A stretch of 64,000 nucleotides of DNA from Rhodanobacteraceae bacterium (lineage in GTDB: Bacteria > Pseudomonadota > Gammaproteobacteria > Xanthomonadales > SZUA-5): positions 1-64,000 of the forward strand of contig JADKFD010000002.1 in the NCBI GenBank assembly GCA_016717705.1. The letters run 5' to 3'. Position numbers and translations under genes: made by a program. Shown in pieces: positions 56,213 through 64,000 of the stretch (position 1 is its first letter; each line of letters opens with the position of its first letter). Below the pieces are notes generated by a model, which was given only the letters and a program-made list of their open reading frames with translations, made no database searches and had not been told where the DNA came from.

Positions 56213-56280
56213 TGTACGCGCGTCAGCGCGTTCACCGGGTGCTTGCCGCAAGCCCCCGCCGGTGAACGGCTGCGCCGTAC
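56213..56280. terminator. Hairpin repeat at convergent 3' ends
   Basis: GTACGCGCGTCAGCGCGTTC-ACCGGG pairs imperfectly with CCGGTGAACGGCTGCGCC-GTAC around a GC-rich loop. The outer GTAC and inner TTCACCGG/CCGGTGAA are exact. It lies between the FMN reductase and the kinase gene and is related to the family A palindrome at 8254-8351. Likely a bidirectional terminator. Confidence 0.6.
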
Positions 56281-56303
56281 ACCAGCCTACAACGGCCCGC
56301 TGG

Positions 56304-57857
56304 TCACGCGTCCGCGCTCGGGGGAAGCATCCCGCGCATCCACGCCAGCAGTCGGCGCAGATCCAGCGGCTTGGCCAGAAAGGCATCGGCACCGGCCCTT
56401 TCGGCAGCTTGGCGGGTGCGCGTGTCGGCGGCGCCGGAGAACACTACCAATGCACCCGGGAAGTGCTGCAGCCGCAACTCCTGCGCAACCGCCAGGCCGG
56501 AACGCACACCGAGATCGACATCGATCAACACCAGGCCGGGCCTGAACTCGGCCACGCGCGCCAGCACCCGGGCAGGATCGCCCAGTACCTGCGGCTCGAA
56601 ACCGATATCGCGCAAGGACCATTGCAGCAGTTCGCAAATGTCCGGGTCGTCGTCGACGATCAGCACCCGGTTGTTCTTCAGCGTCAGCGGCGGCTCGTCT
56701 CCCAGTATCGACGCTGCGGGCTGACTCTCTTGTGCAATCGCTTCGGGCAGGATGATCGAGAAGCGGCTGCCGACACCGACCGCCGATTCCAGCTGCAGGC
56801 TGCCGCCCATCCGCTCGACCAGTTGCTTGACGATCGACAGGCCCAGGCCCGCGCCCTCACAGCCTTGCTGCGCACCGCGGTTGAGCGGCTCGAAGATGCG
56901 CTTCTGGTACTCGGGCGCGATGCCGATGCCGGTATCGCTGACATCGATCCGCAACTGGGTACCGTCGAATGCCAGATTTGCCTCGATGCGGCCGCTGGTG
57001 GTGTAGCGCACTGCGTTCGACAACAGGTTGATCAGGATCTGCTGCAGCTTCAGATCATCGAAGTACGGCATGCGTTCGATGCTGCTGCTCGCCTGCACGG
57101 CGAGCTGCAGACCCTTGCCCGACGCCATCGGCCGGACAATGGTATCGACGTCCGCCGCCAGTTGTTCGAGCACGAAGGGACGCCGTTGCAGGTACAGCCC
57201 GTCGCCCTGACCTATGCTGGCCAGCTGCAGCAGATTTTCGGCCAGTGACTTCAGATATACCGCATTGCGCTGGATCGCGCCGAGCGCCCGATGCAGCGCC
57301 GTGTTGCCGCTGACATGCGGCTCCAGCAAGGCCGCGTAGCCACTGATCGAGGTCAGCGGCGAGCGGATGTCGTGCGACAGGGTGTCGATCAGGCGTTGCT
57401 GGAACTTCTGCGCCTCGGCCAGCGCCTGGCTGCGCGCTTCCAGTTCGGCGCGCACTTTTTTCAGCTCGCGAATGGTGCGTGATTTCTCGATGCCGGCCAG
57501 CGCCAGCTCGTTGGCCGCCTGCTGGCGCTCGGTCAACTCGGCGCTGCAGGTATCGGCATCGGTCAGCGCCAGGTGATCGAAAGGCTCATCGGGCACCCAG
57601 AGTACTGCGGCGTGATGCCCGCGACTTATATCGACCAGCGGCCACACCATCGGCATGCGCTCGTCGGCACCCACCAGCAGATTGCCGATCAGCTCCAGCA
57701 GTTCGGAAAAATCGCCTTGCGGATAACCGTAATGGGTGCCATCGCCGTGGACCTCGCGCAGCTGACGCTCGCGATCCAGGCTGAGCACCAGCGGATGCGC
57801 CCGATCGACCAGATAGCGCGTCAGTGCGGCTTTCGCAGAATCCGGCCAGTGCCTCAT
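56304..57857 (-). CDS. Hybrid sensor histidine kinase with receiver domain
   Basis: A 517-residue cytosolic hybrid kinase with no membrane segment. Residues ~1-130 form an unrecognised input domain (GDFSELLELIGNLLVGADERMPMVWPLVDISRGHHAAVLWVPDEPFDHL). A coiled coil follows (~145-185, IRELKKVRAELEARSQALAEAQKFQQR). The HisKA box is LIDTLSHDIRSPLTSISGY; the ATPase N-box LQQILINLLSNAVRYT; G1 DTGIGIAPEYQKRIFEP; G2 GAGLGLSIVKQL. The C-terminal receiver (~395-515) has RVLIVDDDPDICELL, phospho-acceptor LIDVDLG, VVFSGA and AFLAKPLDL. Its ATG overlaps the stop of the GTPase gene (ATGA), so the kinase is made together with it and may be controlled by the GTPase. Confidence 0.92.
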   Translation of the reverse strand: MRHWPDSAKAALTRYLVDRAHPLVLSLDRERQLREVHGDGTHYGYPQGDFSELLELIGNLLVGADERMPMVWPLVDISRGHHAAVLWVPDEPFDHLALTDADTCSAELTERQQAANELALAGIEKSRTIRELKKVRAELEARSQALAEAQKFQQRLIDTLSHDIRSPLTSISGYAALLEPHVSGNTALHRALGAIQRNAVYLKSLAENLLQLASIGQGDGLYLQRRPFVLEQLAADVDTIVRPMASGKGLQLAVQASSSIERMPYFDDLKLQQILINLLSNAVRYTTSGRIEANLAFDGTQLRIDVSDTGIGIAPEYQKRIFEPLNRGAQQGCEGAGLGLSIVKQLVERMGGSLQLESAVGVGSRFSIILPEAIAQESQPAASILGDEPPLTLKNNRVLIVDDDPDICELLQWSLRDIGFEPQVLGDPARVLARVAEFRPGLVLIDVDLGVRSGLAVAQELRLQHFPGALVVFSGAADTRTRQAAERAGADAFLAKPLDLRRLLAWMRGMLPPSADA

Positions 57858-58364
57858 GCGCTGCGCTCCACGATGGCCCGCGCCAGCGTCGCAAACGCCT
57901 CCTCGACGCTGTCGCCGGCCAGCGCGCTGGTGCGGAAAGTCGGCAGGCTTTGTTGCAGCCGGGCGATGTCCGCGGCGGAGACCTCCCAGCGGTCGACCAG
58001 ATCGAGCTTGTTGACCAGCATCACCACCGGCACGCCGGGCAGCTGCTTCTGGCTCTGCATCCACAGGTACAGCGCCGCCCGCAGGCTGGCCTCGCGGGTG
58101 CCGTCGGCGACCAGCATCAGACCATGCGCGCCGCGGATGTAACCCTTGTTCAGGCTATCCAGTTCGGCCTTTCCGGCCAGATCCCAGACCACCAGTTTGA
58201 CGCTGCGCTGGTCGGCCCAGCTCGACCTGCTTGCTGTCGACCTTGACGCCGACCGTGGTCAGGTATTTGTCGGAAAAGGTGTTGCGCACGAAGCGCGCGA
58301 CCAGGCTGCTTTTGCCGACAGCGAAATCGCCGAGCAGGCAGATCTTGCGCGGCTGTTCAGTCAT
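57854..58364 (-). CDS. Small Ras-like GTPase, one frameshift
   Basis: About 169 residues after correction. P-loop LLGDFAVGKSSLVARFV; switch I TFSDKYLTTVGVKV; G3 as VWDLAGKAELDSL (in place of DTAGQ); G4 LVNKLDLV (NKxD); G5 TSALAGDSVEEAF. This is a Rab/Ras-like bacterial GTPase (related to MglA-type or Rab-family GTPases of proteobacteria). At about 58215 the frame breaks: VDSKQVELG is followed in another frame by DQRSVKLVVWDLAGK. Removing one G from a GGG run (or adding two bases) joins them; the 511-bp span is one base over a triplet multiple. Start and stop both overlap neighbours in ATGA junctions. Confidence 0.88.
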
Positions 58365-60042
58365 GGGCGCTTGCCCTCGACCCAGCGCACGCCGGCCGAC
58401 GGCACCGCGGGCGCCGGATCGTCGCCAGCGAGCGTGAGGCTTTGCGCCGGCACGCCGGCTGCGAGCAGCGCCTGCCGCAGCAATTCCGCACGCCGCGCAC
58501 GCAGATCGAGATTGCGTCGTTCACTGCCACCCTCATCGCTCGACCCCTGCACCTGGAATGTCAACGATCGACCAAGCATACGCCCGAGGTCCAGGGCCCG
58601 ACGCATGGCCGCAGCCAGCGGTGCCGAGGTATCCAGCTGCAGTTCGGTACCGCCGCGGACGAACAGCGTGCGAAGACTCTCGACCTGTGCCTTGAGGGTG
58701 CCCCACTCCGCCAGCAGAGCTGGATCGGGCGTGCTGTTCAACTGCGAGGTGTCGACGCCGCGAATACCGGCAACCAGCCCGGCACGCTCGGTGAAGGCGA
58801 CAATCCAGGGCGCCGGCGCGCTGCCGCCCACCTGTGCCACGCCGTTGTTGACGACGATCTGCGCCTCCGACGGCGGCGGCAGCGCGCGCACCAGTCGCCG
58901 CGTCAGTGCTGCATCGTCCAATGCCAGATAGGGGATCTCCTCGATCCTGAGCTGGGCCGCGGCGATGCCGGCGCGATCAGCCAGATCGACGGTCGTGGCG
59001 GCGTCCGGATCGCGCAACAGGCGCAGTGACCAGCGCTGGCCGCGATTCAGCGACAACAATTGCCAGCCGGGCGTCGCCGCAACTAGCGCCCGCAAGCGCT
59101 GCGACTCGCCATTGAGCTGCCATTGACGCACGCCGATCCAGAGCAACGCCAGCGCTGCCACCAATGCGAGCAGCACCAGCGGCCAGCGCGCCGCCGGCGC
59201 ACGCGCCGTGGGCATTTCCAGATGCGACAGCACGGCGATGTCGAACTCGCGCGTCGCCTCCTCGTTCCAGTCGAATGGCACCCGCGCCTGCGCCGCCGCT
59301 GCTTGGCTGCGGTGCACGTTCTCGAGTCCGCTGCGCAGTGCATCGGAGAGCGTGCTCGGCGGCACGCCGCGCACGAAGCAGGCGAGCACGGCGATCGGCC
59401 CCTCGAGACCTGCAACAGATGCTCGCCGACGGTGGCCGAAGCCAGCCCGCCGTCGGAATCGGCGTCGGCTTGCACCGAGTCACGCACGAAATCGCCGATC
59501 GCGGTGAGCATGCCGGCGATCGCATCGGAATCCAGATCCGGCAGCTCCGGCGCCGAGTAGCGGTGCAGCAGCAAGCCGGACTCGCGTTCGATCAGGAACA
59601 GATGGTCGATACGGTAGCGCAGCGTGTGCTTGACCACCACCTGGGCATAGGGCACGCGACTGCGCCAGGCCTCGAAACGCCAGGCCCAGCCGCGCAAGGA
59701 CAGGCTTTGTTCGAGCGCTCGGTTGAGGTCGCCGACGAAGCTGCGCAGCGCCTCGGCGATCGCCTTGCGGATGGTCGGCCCGATGATCGGGAACAGCGCG
59801 TCGACGATCGTACGGCGATCACGTTTGACTGCATCGCCGAGCGCGGCGGCGACCGCCGGCGCCAGCGCGCGGTGCAGCGCCTCGCGGCCGTCGCCGCGCT
59901 GCGCGGCTTCGAGCAGTTGCGGCAGTTGTTCGGGCAGCGTCGCGTGCGCCTGACGCGCCTGCTCGATGGCGCCGTCGTGCTGGTCCAGACGCGCGCGCTC
60001 GGCGCCGAGCAGCACCTCGCGCAGGCGGTCGAAATCGGACAC
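58361..60042 (-). CDS. Single-pass membrane protein with OmpA-like C-terminus, one frameshift
   Basis: About 560 residues after correction. The N-terminal half (~1-270) is soluble and helical with no signal peptide (LREVLLGAERARLDQHDGAIEQARQ, VDALFPIIGPTIRKAIAEALRSFVGDLNRALEQSLS, VVVKHTLRYRIDHLFLIERESGLLLHRY). One membrane helix (WPLVLLALVAALALLWIGV) is at about 288-306. Then comes a BON-like domain and an OmpA-type end (LGRSLTFQVQGSSDEGGSERRNLDLRARRAELLRQALLAAGV). So the N-terminus faces the cytoplasm and the OmpA-like part the periplasm. A one-base deletion at about 59415 splits VGEHLLQV from EGPIAVLACFVRG. The start is GTG 60042; the stop overlaps the GTPase start. Confidence 0.82.
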
Positions 60043-60073
60043 GGGCAGACCCGGTTCCCTGGGGTTGGCGGAC

Positions 60074-60607
60074 TTAGCGCCGCGGCAGCGGCAGCTCGAA
60101 CTCGCCCTTGAGTCGCAGCGCCACCTCGGTCAGCAGCGCGGCCAGATCGGCACGACCGACCTTGTCGGCGCGCACATCCTGATCGGCACGGGTCTGTTGT
60201 GCCGACAGTTCCGCCGCGCGTTCGGCGAGCAACTGGCGCAATGCGGCCAGTTCCTCGCGCAGGCGCTCGTCGCGCGTGGCCACTTCGGCTTCGAGCGTCT
60301 GCAGCCCGCCCTGCAATTCGCTGCGCAGGGTGCGCTGCGCCTGCAGCACGCGGCTCTCCAGATCATCGACCGCCTGGGTGCGATCGCTCACTTCCTGGCG
60401 CTGCGCCTTGCTCAGCTTTTCGACCTGCTCGTCGAGACGCTTTTCCAGCTGCGCCAGGCGCTTGTCCAGATCCTGCCGCAGCCGCGAACTCTCGCTCTCG
60501 ACACGCTCGGCCAGATCCTGGAAGCGGCGCTCGTAGTCGCGCATCTGGCCACCAAACAGGATGTCGCGGATCTGGTCGACGTTGCGGTCGTTCGGGTTCT
60601 CGGACAT
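60074..60607 (-). CDS. Coiled-coil protein, first gene of GTPase operon
   Basis: A 177-residue acidic/basic helical protein. MSENPNDRNVDQIRDILFGGQMRDYERRF opens the chain; then ~110 residues of heptad-rich coiled coil (LAERVESESSRLRQDLDKRLAQLEKRLDEQVEKLSKAQRQEV, LESRVLQAQRTLRSELQGGLQTLEAEVATRDERLREELAALRQLLAE); and the C-terminal ADLAALLTEVALRLKGEFELP. No enzyme motif. It precedes the OmpA-like gene by 31 bp on the same strand and may scaffold or regulate the GTPase. Confidence 0.85.
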   Translation of the reverse strand: MSENPNDRNVDQIRDILFGGQMRDYERRFQDLAERVESESSRLRQDLDKRLAQLEKRLDEQVEKLSKAQRQEVSDRTQAVDDLESRVLQAQRTLRSELQGGLQTLEAEVATRDERLREELAALRQLLAERAAELSAQQTRADQDVRADKVGRADLAALLTEVALRLKGEFELPLPRR

Positions 60608-60809
60608 GGGCGCACTCCGGGCGGGGCTTTCGGTGCCGGCCGGCGGCCGGGTGGTGTCGGCGCGACGGCCTCTCAGCGGACGCGGCGGCCGCGCCGGAGT
60701 GCAGTCGGGGCTTTTTCGGTCGATTGGCCATCACCCTGTCCGTCGCGCCGATGGGGATGGACAAGGTAGCGCAATTCGCTGCAAGAGCGTGTCGTCGCCG
60801 AACGACTGG

Positions 60810-61766
60810 CTACCCCAGCGCCTGCTTCCAGGCCGCACTCGACAAGCGCGCCAGCGTGCGCTCCGACATCCGCAACAAAGCCTCGGCGGCCTCTGCCGTG
60901 GCGACGTCGATGCCGAGGCCCGCGGCGGCCGGCCACTCGGTGTCCAGGCGCTGGTAGCGCGCACCAAGTCGGTCTTCCAGCATCGATTCGACGTGCTGCT
61001 GTTGCACCGACACGGTGGTCAGGATCAGTCGGCCATCGGAGAGCCAGCCGACCGCACCGTCGTTGGCGTCGACGCCGTCCGCCGGCCGATAGCCTGCCGT
61101 GGCGGTGCCGATCGACAGCATGCGCACGCGCTTGAGCGGCACGCCGAGGAAATGCTCGGTTTCGTGCAGCGCCACCTGGTCCGGCGCCACCGCGAAAATG
61201 CCACCGTCGGCATACAGATACTTGCCGACCCTGACCGACGGAAAGTAGGCCGGCGCAGCCGATGTCGCCATCGCCACGTCGGCCGCGAGCACGTGTTCAT
61301 CGCCGGTCGACATCTCGCCATGCGGGGTCTTGAACACCTTGGTCTGGCTCAGCGAGACGTTCACCGCCGGCACCACCAGCGAGTGCAGTGCTTCGCCGAG
61401 GCAGCGACCTTCGAAGATCTCGTCGAGTGCCGCGCGCAGCGCATCGCCGGTGTACTTCGGGCCGAGCACCGCGCGGGTCAGATCGAGCAGTCGGCCGACG
61501 CGACTGGTCGGCAAGCCGCGCGCCGAGAAAATCTCGCTGCCGCGCTCGCGAAACAGGGTCACGATCTTCGCCACGGGGATTTCGAAGGCCAGCGCCAGCG
61601 CCAGCAAACCGCCCACTGAAGTGCCGGCGATCAGATCGAAGCGCCGCGCCAGCGGCTCGCCGGCCCGCGCTTCGAGCCCGGCCAGCACGCCGGCAGTGTA
61701 TAGCCCGAGGTACCCGCCACCCGCCAACGACAGGATGCGGAAGGATCGGGTGTTGTCCTCAGCCAT
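60810..61766 (-). CDS. Patatin-like phospholipase, CapV-like
   Basis: A 318-residue patatin-fold lipase. Oxyanion loop SLAGGGYLGLYTAGVL; nucleophile elbow LIAGTSVGGLLALALA (G-x-S-x-G); catalytic Asp in LYADGGIFAVAPDQVAL (DGG); AAPAYFPSV. No signal peptide or membrane segment. The SFRILSLAGGGYLGLYTA...FDLIAGTSVGG architecture resembles CBASS cyclic-dinucleotide-activated phospholipases (CapV), in which the enzyme degrades the membrane after phage detection. No CD-NTase (DncV-like), Cap2 or Cap3 gene is next to it, so the anti-phage role is a hypothesis. It lies 55 bp downstream of the PPK2 gene on the same strand. Confidence 0.88.
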   Translation of the reverse strand: MAEDNTRSFRILSLAGGGYLGLYTAGVLAGLEARAGEPLARRFDLIAGTSVGGLLALALAFEIPVAKIVTLFRERGSEIFSARGLPTSRVGRLLDLTRAVLGPKYTGDALRAALDEIFEGRCLGEALHSLVVPAVNVSLSQTKVFKTPHGEMSTGDEHVLAADVAMATSAAPAYFPSVRVGKYLYADGGIFAVAPDQVALHETEHFLGVPLKRVRMLSIGTATAGYRPADGVDANDGAVGWLSDGRLILTTVSVQQQHVESMLEDRLGARYQRLDTEWPAAAGLGIDVATAEAAEALLRMSERTLARLSSAAWKQALG

Positions 61767-61821
61767 CGGTGCATCTCCGGCGCCGGACGCGGGCGCGTGC
61801 GCTGCGCGGCAGCAGCAGGCT

Positions 61822-62973
61822 TCAGATCAACGAGGTCGGCTTCTCGCCGCGCTCGTAGACCACATGGGCACGACCCACGATCAGGCGGTCGAGCTTGCCG
61901 ATGTGCTGCTCATCCTTGTTGCGATAGGGCAACTTGTGCAGCACGTAGCGCATGGCATTGAGCCGTGCGCGCTTCTTGCAATCGCTTTTCACCACCGTCC
62001 ACGGCGAATCGGCGGTGTCGGTGTCGAAGAACATCGCTTCCTTGGCGCGCGTGTAATCCTCCCACTTGTCGAGCGAGGCCAGATCGACCGGACTCAGCTT
62101 CCAGTGCTTGAGCGGATGCGATTCGCGCTCCTTGAAACGCCGCCGCTGTTCCTTGCGGCTGACACTGAACCAGAACTTGATCAGGTGCACGCCACTGCGC
62201 ACCAGATGCCGTTCGAACTCGGGTACCTGACGCATGAACTCGTGATACTCGGCCTCGGTGCAAAATCCCATCACGCGCTCGACGCCGGCTCGGTTGTACC
62301 AGGAGCGATCGAACAGCGCGATTTCACCGGCAGTGGGCAGATTGGCCACGAAACGCTGGAAGTACCACTGGCCGCGCTCGGTCTCGGTGGGCTTCTCCAG
62401 CGCCACCACACGCGCGCCGCGCGGATTCAGGTGTTCCATGAAGCGCTTGATCGTGCCGCCCTTGCCCGCCGCGTCGCGACCCTCGAACAGGATCACCACG
62501 CGCTGCCCGGTTTCCTTGACCCAGGCCTGCAGCTTGAGCAGTTCCACCTGCAGGCGAAACTTCTCCTTTTCATAGGTGCTGCGGCGCAACAGGTTCTTGT
62601 ACGGGTAGCCGCCGTCGCGCCAGTCGCTGGCCAGTTCTTCATCTGGATTCAGACCGTCAAGCTCGGCCCCGGCGGACTTGCCGAACAAGGCGGCGCGCAG
62701 CGCTCGCCGATCGTCGGCCGAAGCACCCTCCAGCAAGGCACGCAGGGCCTCTGCCCTTTCATTGGCATTGCCGGTCTGCGGCAACAACTGGTCCAGTGCC
62801 ACTTCGATCTGCTGAGACTGCGCCGCGACCAGCGCATTGTCGGCCACGATCGCCTCGAAGCCGCTTTCGCGCGTAGCCGGAACCACATCGCCACGTCGCA
62901 CCGGACGCACCTCCGATCGAACCCGTTTGCGCGCCAGCCGACGCGGTTTGCTGACCGTCTTGTCGCCACTCAT
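61822..62973 (-). CDS. ppk2: Polyphosphate kinase 2 family protein
   Basis: A 383-residue PPK2 phosphotransferase, which uses polyphosphate to phosphorylate nucleoside phosphates. Walker A VVILFEGRDAAGKGGTIKRF; lid FMEHLNPRGARVVALEKPTETERGQWYFQRF; Walker B GEIALFDRSWYNRAGVERVMGF; and the C-terminal FWFSVSRKEQRRRFKERESHPLKHWKLSPVDLASL. Class I-like single-domain length plus a basic N-terminal extension (residues 1-90, KPRRLARKRVRSEVRPVRRG). Class cannot be fixed by sight. Followed on the same strand by the patatin. Confidence 0.95.
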   Translation of the reverse strand: MSGDKTVSKPRRLARKRVRSEVRPVRRGDVVPATRESGFEAIVADNALVAAQSQQIEVALDQLLPQTGNANERAEALRALLEGASADDRRALRAALFGKSAGAELDGLNPDEELASDWRDGGYPYKNLLRRSTYEKEKFRLQVELLKLQAWVKETGQRVVILFEGRDAAGKGGTIKRFMEHLNPRGARVVALEKPTETERGQWYFQRFVANLPTAGEIALFDRSWYNRAGVERVMGFCTEAEYHEFMRQVPEFERHLVRSGVHLIKFWFSVSRKEQRRRFKERESHPLKHWKLSPVDLASLDKWEDYTRAKEAMFFDTDTADSPWTVVKSDCKKRARLNAMRYVLHKLPYRNKDEQHIGKLDRLIVGRAHVVYERGEKPTSLI

Positions 62974-63138
62974 GCATTGCGCTCCCGTGGCCCGGCGCTG
63001 CAGCGGCGGACCGTCATTATCGATGAGCCACGGTAACGCCGCCGAAGGCGCCGGGTGTTGACCGAGGTCAACGCTTCACATGGATGATTTCCTTGGCATT
63101 TGGCGGGCGTGACGGGACCGGGTCCGCGGCCGATTGGT

Positions 63139-64000
63139 TCAATCGAAGCCGTCGAAGAACAACAAGCCCAAAGGCACTGCGACGCAAGGGGAAATTTCTG
63201 AGGTGTTGCCGCTGGCATCGGTGAGCAGCGCCGAATAGAAGGTCGGCGCCGGATTGGCATCGGCGAAGGAAACGTTGGGGGCGACTACACCGGCCGCGGT
63301 TGAAGTCAAACCGACAGCGCTGAAGACGAAGGTCTGCGCAACACCCAAGCCGCCAACATTGTCGCAGCGGCTAGAACGATAGAACTCCAAGGTCAATCCG
63401 CTGAGATTGGCGCTGGTGCCAAAACTGACCGCGGCGCTAATCTGGTTGCCGGCGCGGGTGACGGTCGCCAAAATGGGGTGATTGAGGCGCGTGTTGCCAC
63501 CGCTGTCGACGTCCAGATTATCGTTGGCATTGGCGCCATCAGCGGCGCTGCCATTGCCCAGATCCAGCTCCAGCCCGCCATTGCTGTGGATGCTGTTGCC
63601 GCTGACGCGATTGCCGGTGCCGGCGACGATCGACACGCCAATGCCGCCGTTGTGGGCGATTCGATTGGCTCCCCAGGCGGTACTGCCGATGACGCTCTGA
63701 TTGGCATTCAGCACATTGATGCCGGCGCCCACATTGCCAGCCGGCTGCGCGGATGCGTTCAGCCCGATCCGATTGCCGAGAATTTGCACCGGTGTGGCGG
63801 GGGCGGCGGTGATTTCGATGCCAGCACCCAGGTTGTTGGCAATGATGTTGCCATCGGCACTACCGGTGCCGCCGATCACGGTGCCGACCGCACCTGCACC
63901 CAGGCGAATGCCGGTACCCAAAGGCCGCGCAGCCACGCCATTGGCGCCGAGACCGATCCAGTTGCCGACGATGCGCAGACCTGGAGTGCTCGAGCTGCCC
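63139..64000 (-). CDS. C-terminal part of a parallel beta-helix protein (partial)
   Basis: The open frame runs to the window edge (no start seen; a GTG at 63936 is internal). The visible 287 residues are a right-handed beta-helix of the pectate-lyase type, with short coils of the form RIVGNWIGL, GIRLGAG, NIIANNLGAGIEI, QILGNRIGLN, NRIAHNGGIGVSIV, NRVSGNSIHSNGG. A beta-sandwich-like C-terminal domain follows (GLTLEFYRSSRCDNVGGLGVAQTFVF), ending LFFDGFD. The short FxDGF(D/E) end is frequent in secreted proteins of Lysobacterales and may be a sorting signal (inference). The gap to the PPK2 gene (62974-63138) contains nothing else recognised. Confidence 0.85.
   Translation of the reverse strand, partial: GSSSTPGLRIVGNWIGLGANGVAARPLGTGIRLGAGAVGTVIGGTGSADGNIIANNLGAGIEITAAPATPVQILGNRIGLNASAQPAGNVGAGINVLNANQSVIGSTAWGANRIAHNGGIGVSIVAGTGNRVSGNSIHSNGGLELDLGNGSAADGANANDNLDVDSGGNTRLNHPILATVTRAGNQISAAVSFGTSANLSGLTLEFYRSSRCDNVGGLGVAQTFVFSAVGLTSTAAGVVAPNVSFADANPAPTFYSALLTDASGNTSEISPCVAVPLGLLFFDGFD

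Overview
The window is GC-rich, densely coded chromosomal DNA. It most resembles a gammaproteobacterium of the order Lysobacterales/Xanthomonadales. This is an inference from an AceE-type homodimeric pyruvate dehydrogenase E1, a REP-associated tyrosine transposase, many hairpin-type intergenic repeats, an IPTL-CTERM-like sorting tail (39694-41346) and a protein ending in FFDGFD (63139-64000). No rRNA, tRNA, phage or CRISPR was seen.

Layout. 57-1767: a beta-class glutathione S-transferase divergent from an HxlR regulator, and a DUF1993 protein. 1961-4115: an anchored protein and two tandem paralogous secreted proteins. 4203-10064: a urease operon on the minus strand (hypothetical, ureD, ureA, ureB, ureC, ureE, ureF, ureG). 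ureC and ureG look intact; ureD, ureA/ureB, ureE and ureF carry deletions or frameshifts. 10232-14567: a DUF1800/DUF1501 secreted pair. 14699-17726: aceE, interrupted in frame by a palindrome-bounded cassette encoding a sigma-70 region 4 helix-turn-helix. 17852-18744: RAYT transposase with flanking REPs. 18754-20306: a DUF4124 protein and a VapBC module. 20381-26198: a copper-resistance island (multicopper oxidase, outer-membrane efflux protein, cueR remnant, CopA ATPase, CopZ-like chaperone) with two divergent MerR-type promoters. 26209-31770: YkgJ-like protein, MFS exporter divergent from soxR with a SoxR box, cNMP/CBS/nucleotidyltransferase plus DnaQ-like exonuclease, RelB/YafQ. 31789-39496: a RpiR-regulated cluster (amidohydrolase, permease, glutamine-synthetase-like ligase, aldehyde and alcohol dehydrogenases) that fits gamma-glutamylation-dependent amine/amino-alcohol catabolism. 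39694-53157: an IPTL-CTERM DUF11 protein and a giant repetitive secreted protein of about 3,890 codons. 53786-56207: a serine hydrolase and an FMN reductase. 56304-60607: an operon of coiled-coil protein, membrane protein with OmpA-like end, small Ras-like GTPase and hybrid histidine kinase. 60810-62973: CapV-like patatin phospholipase and PPK2. 63139-end: C-terminal part of a beta-helix protein.

Sequence quality or decay. At least ten independent small indels, mostly deletions, break otherwise well-conserved genes, including the housekeeping gene aceE. In the giant gene near-identical neighbouring repeats show the missing or extra bases directly. The most economical reading is indel error in a draft assembly. 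Real decay cannot be excluded, especially for the larger urease deletions.

The most unusual observation is the sigma-region-4 cassette with 31-bp inverted repeats inside aceE. Next are the GTPase/OmpA/kinase operon and the several co-resident palindromic repeat families, one of which forms the 3' ends of ureB and ureE.
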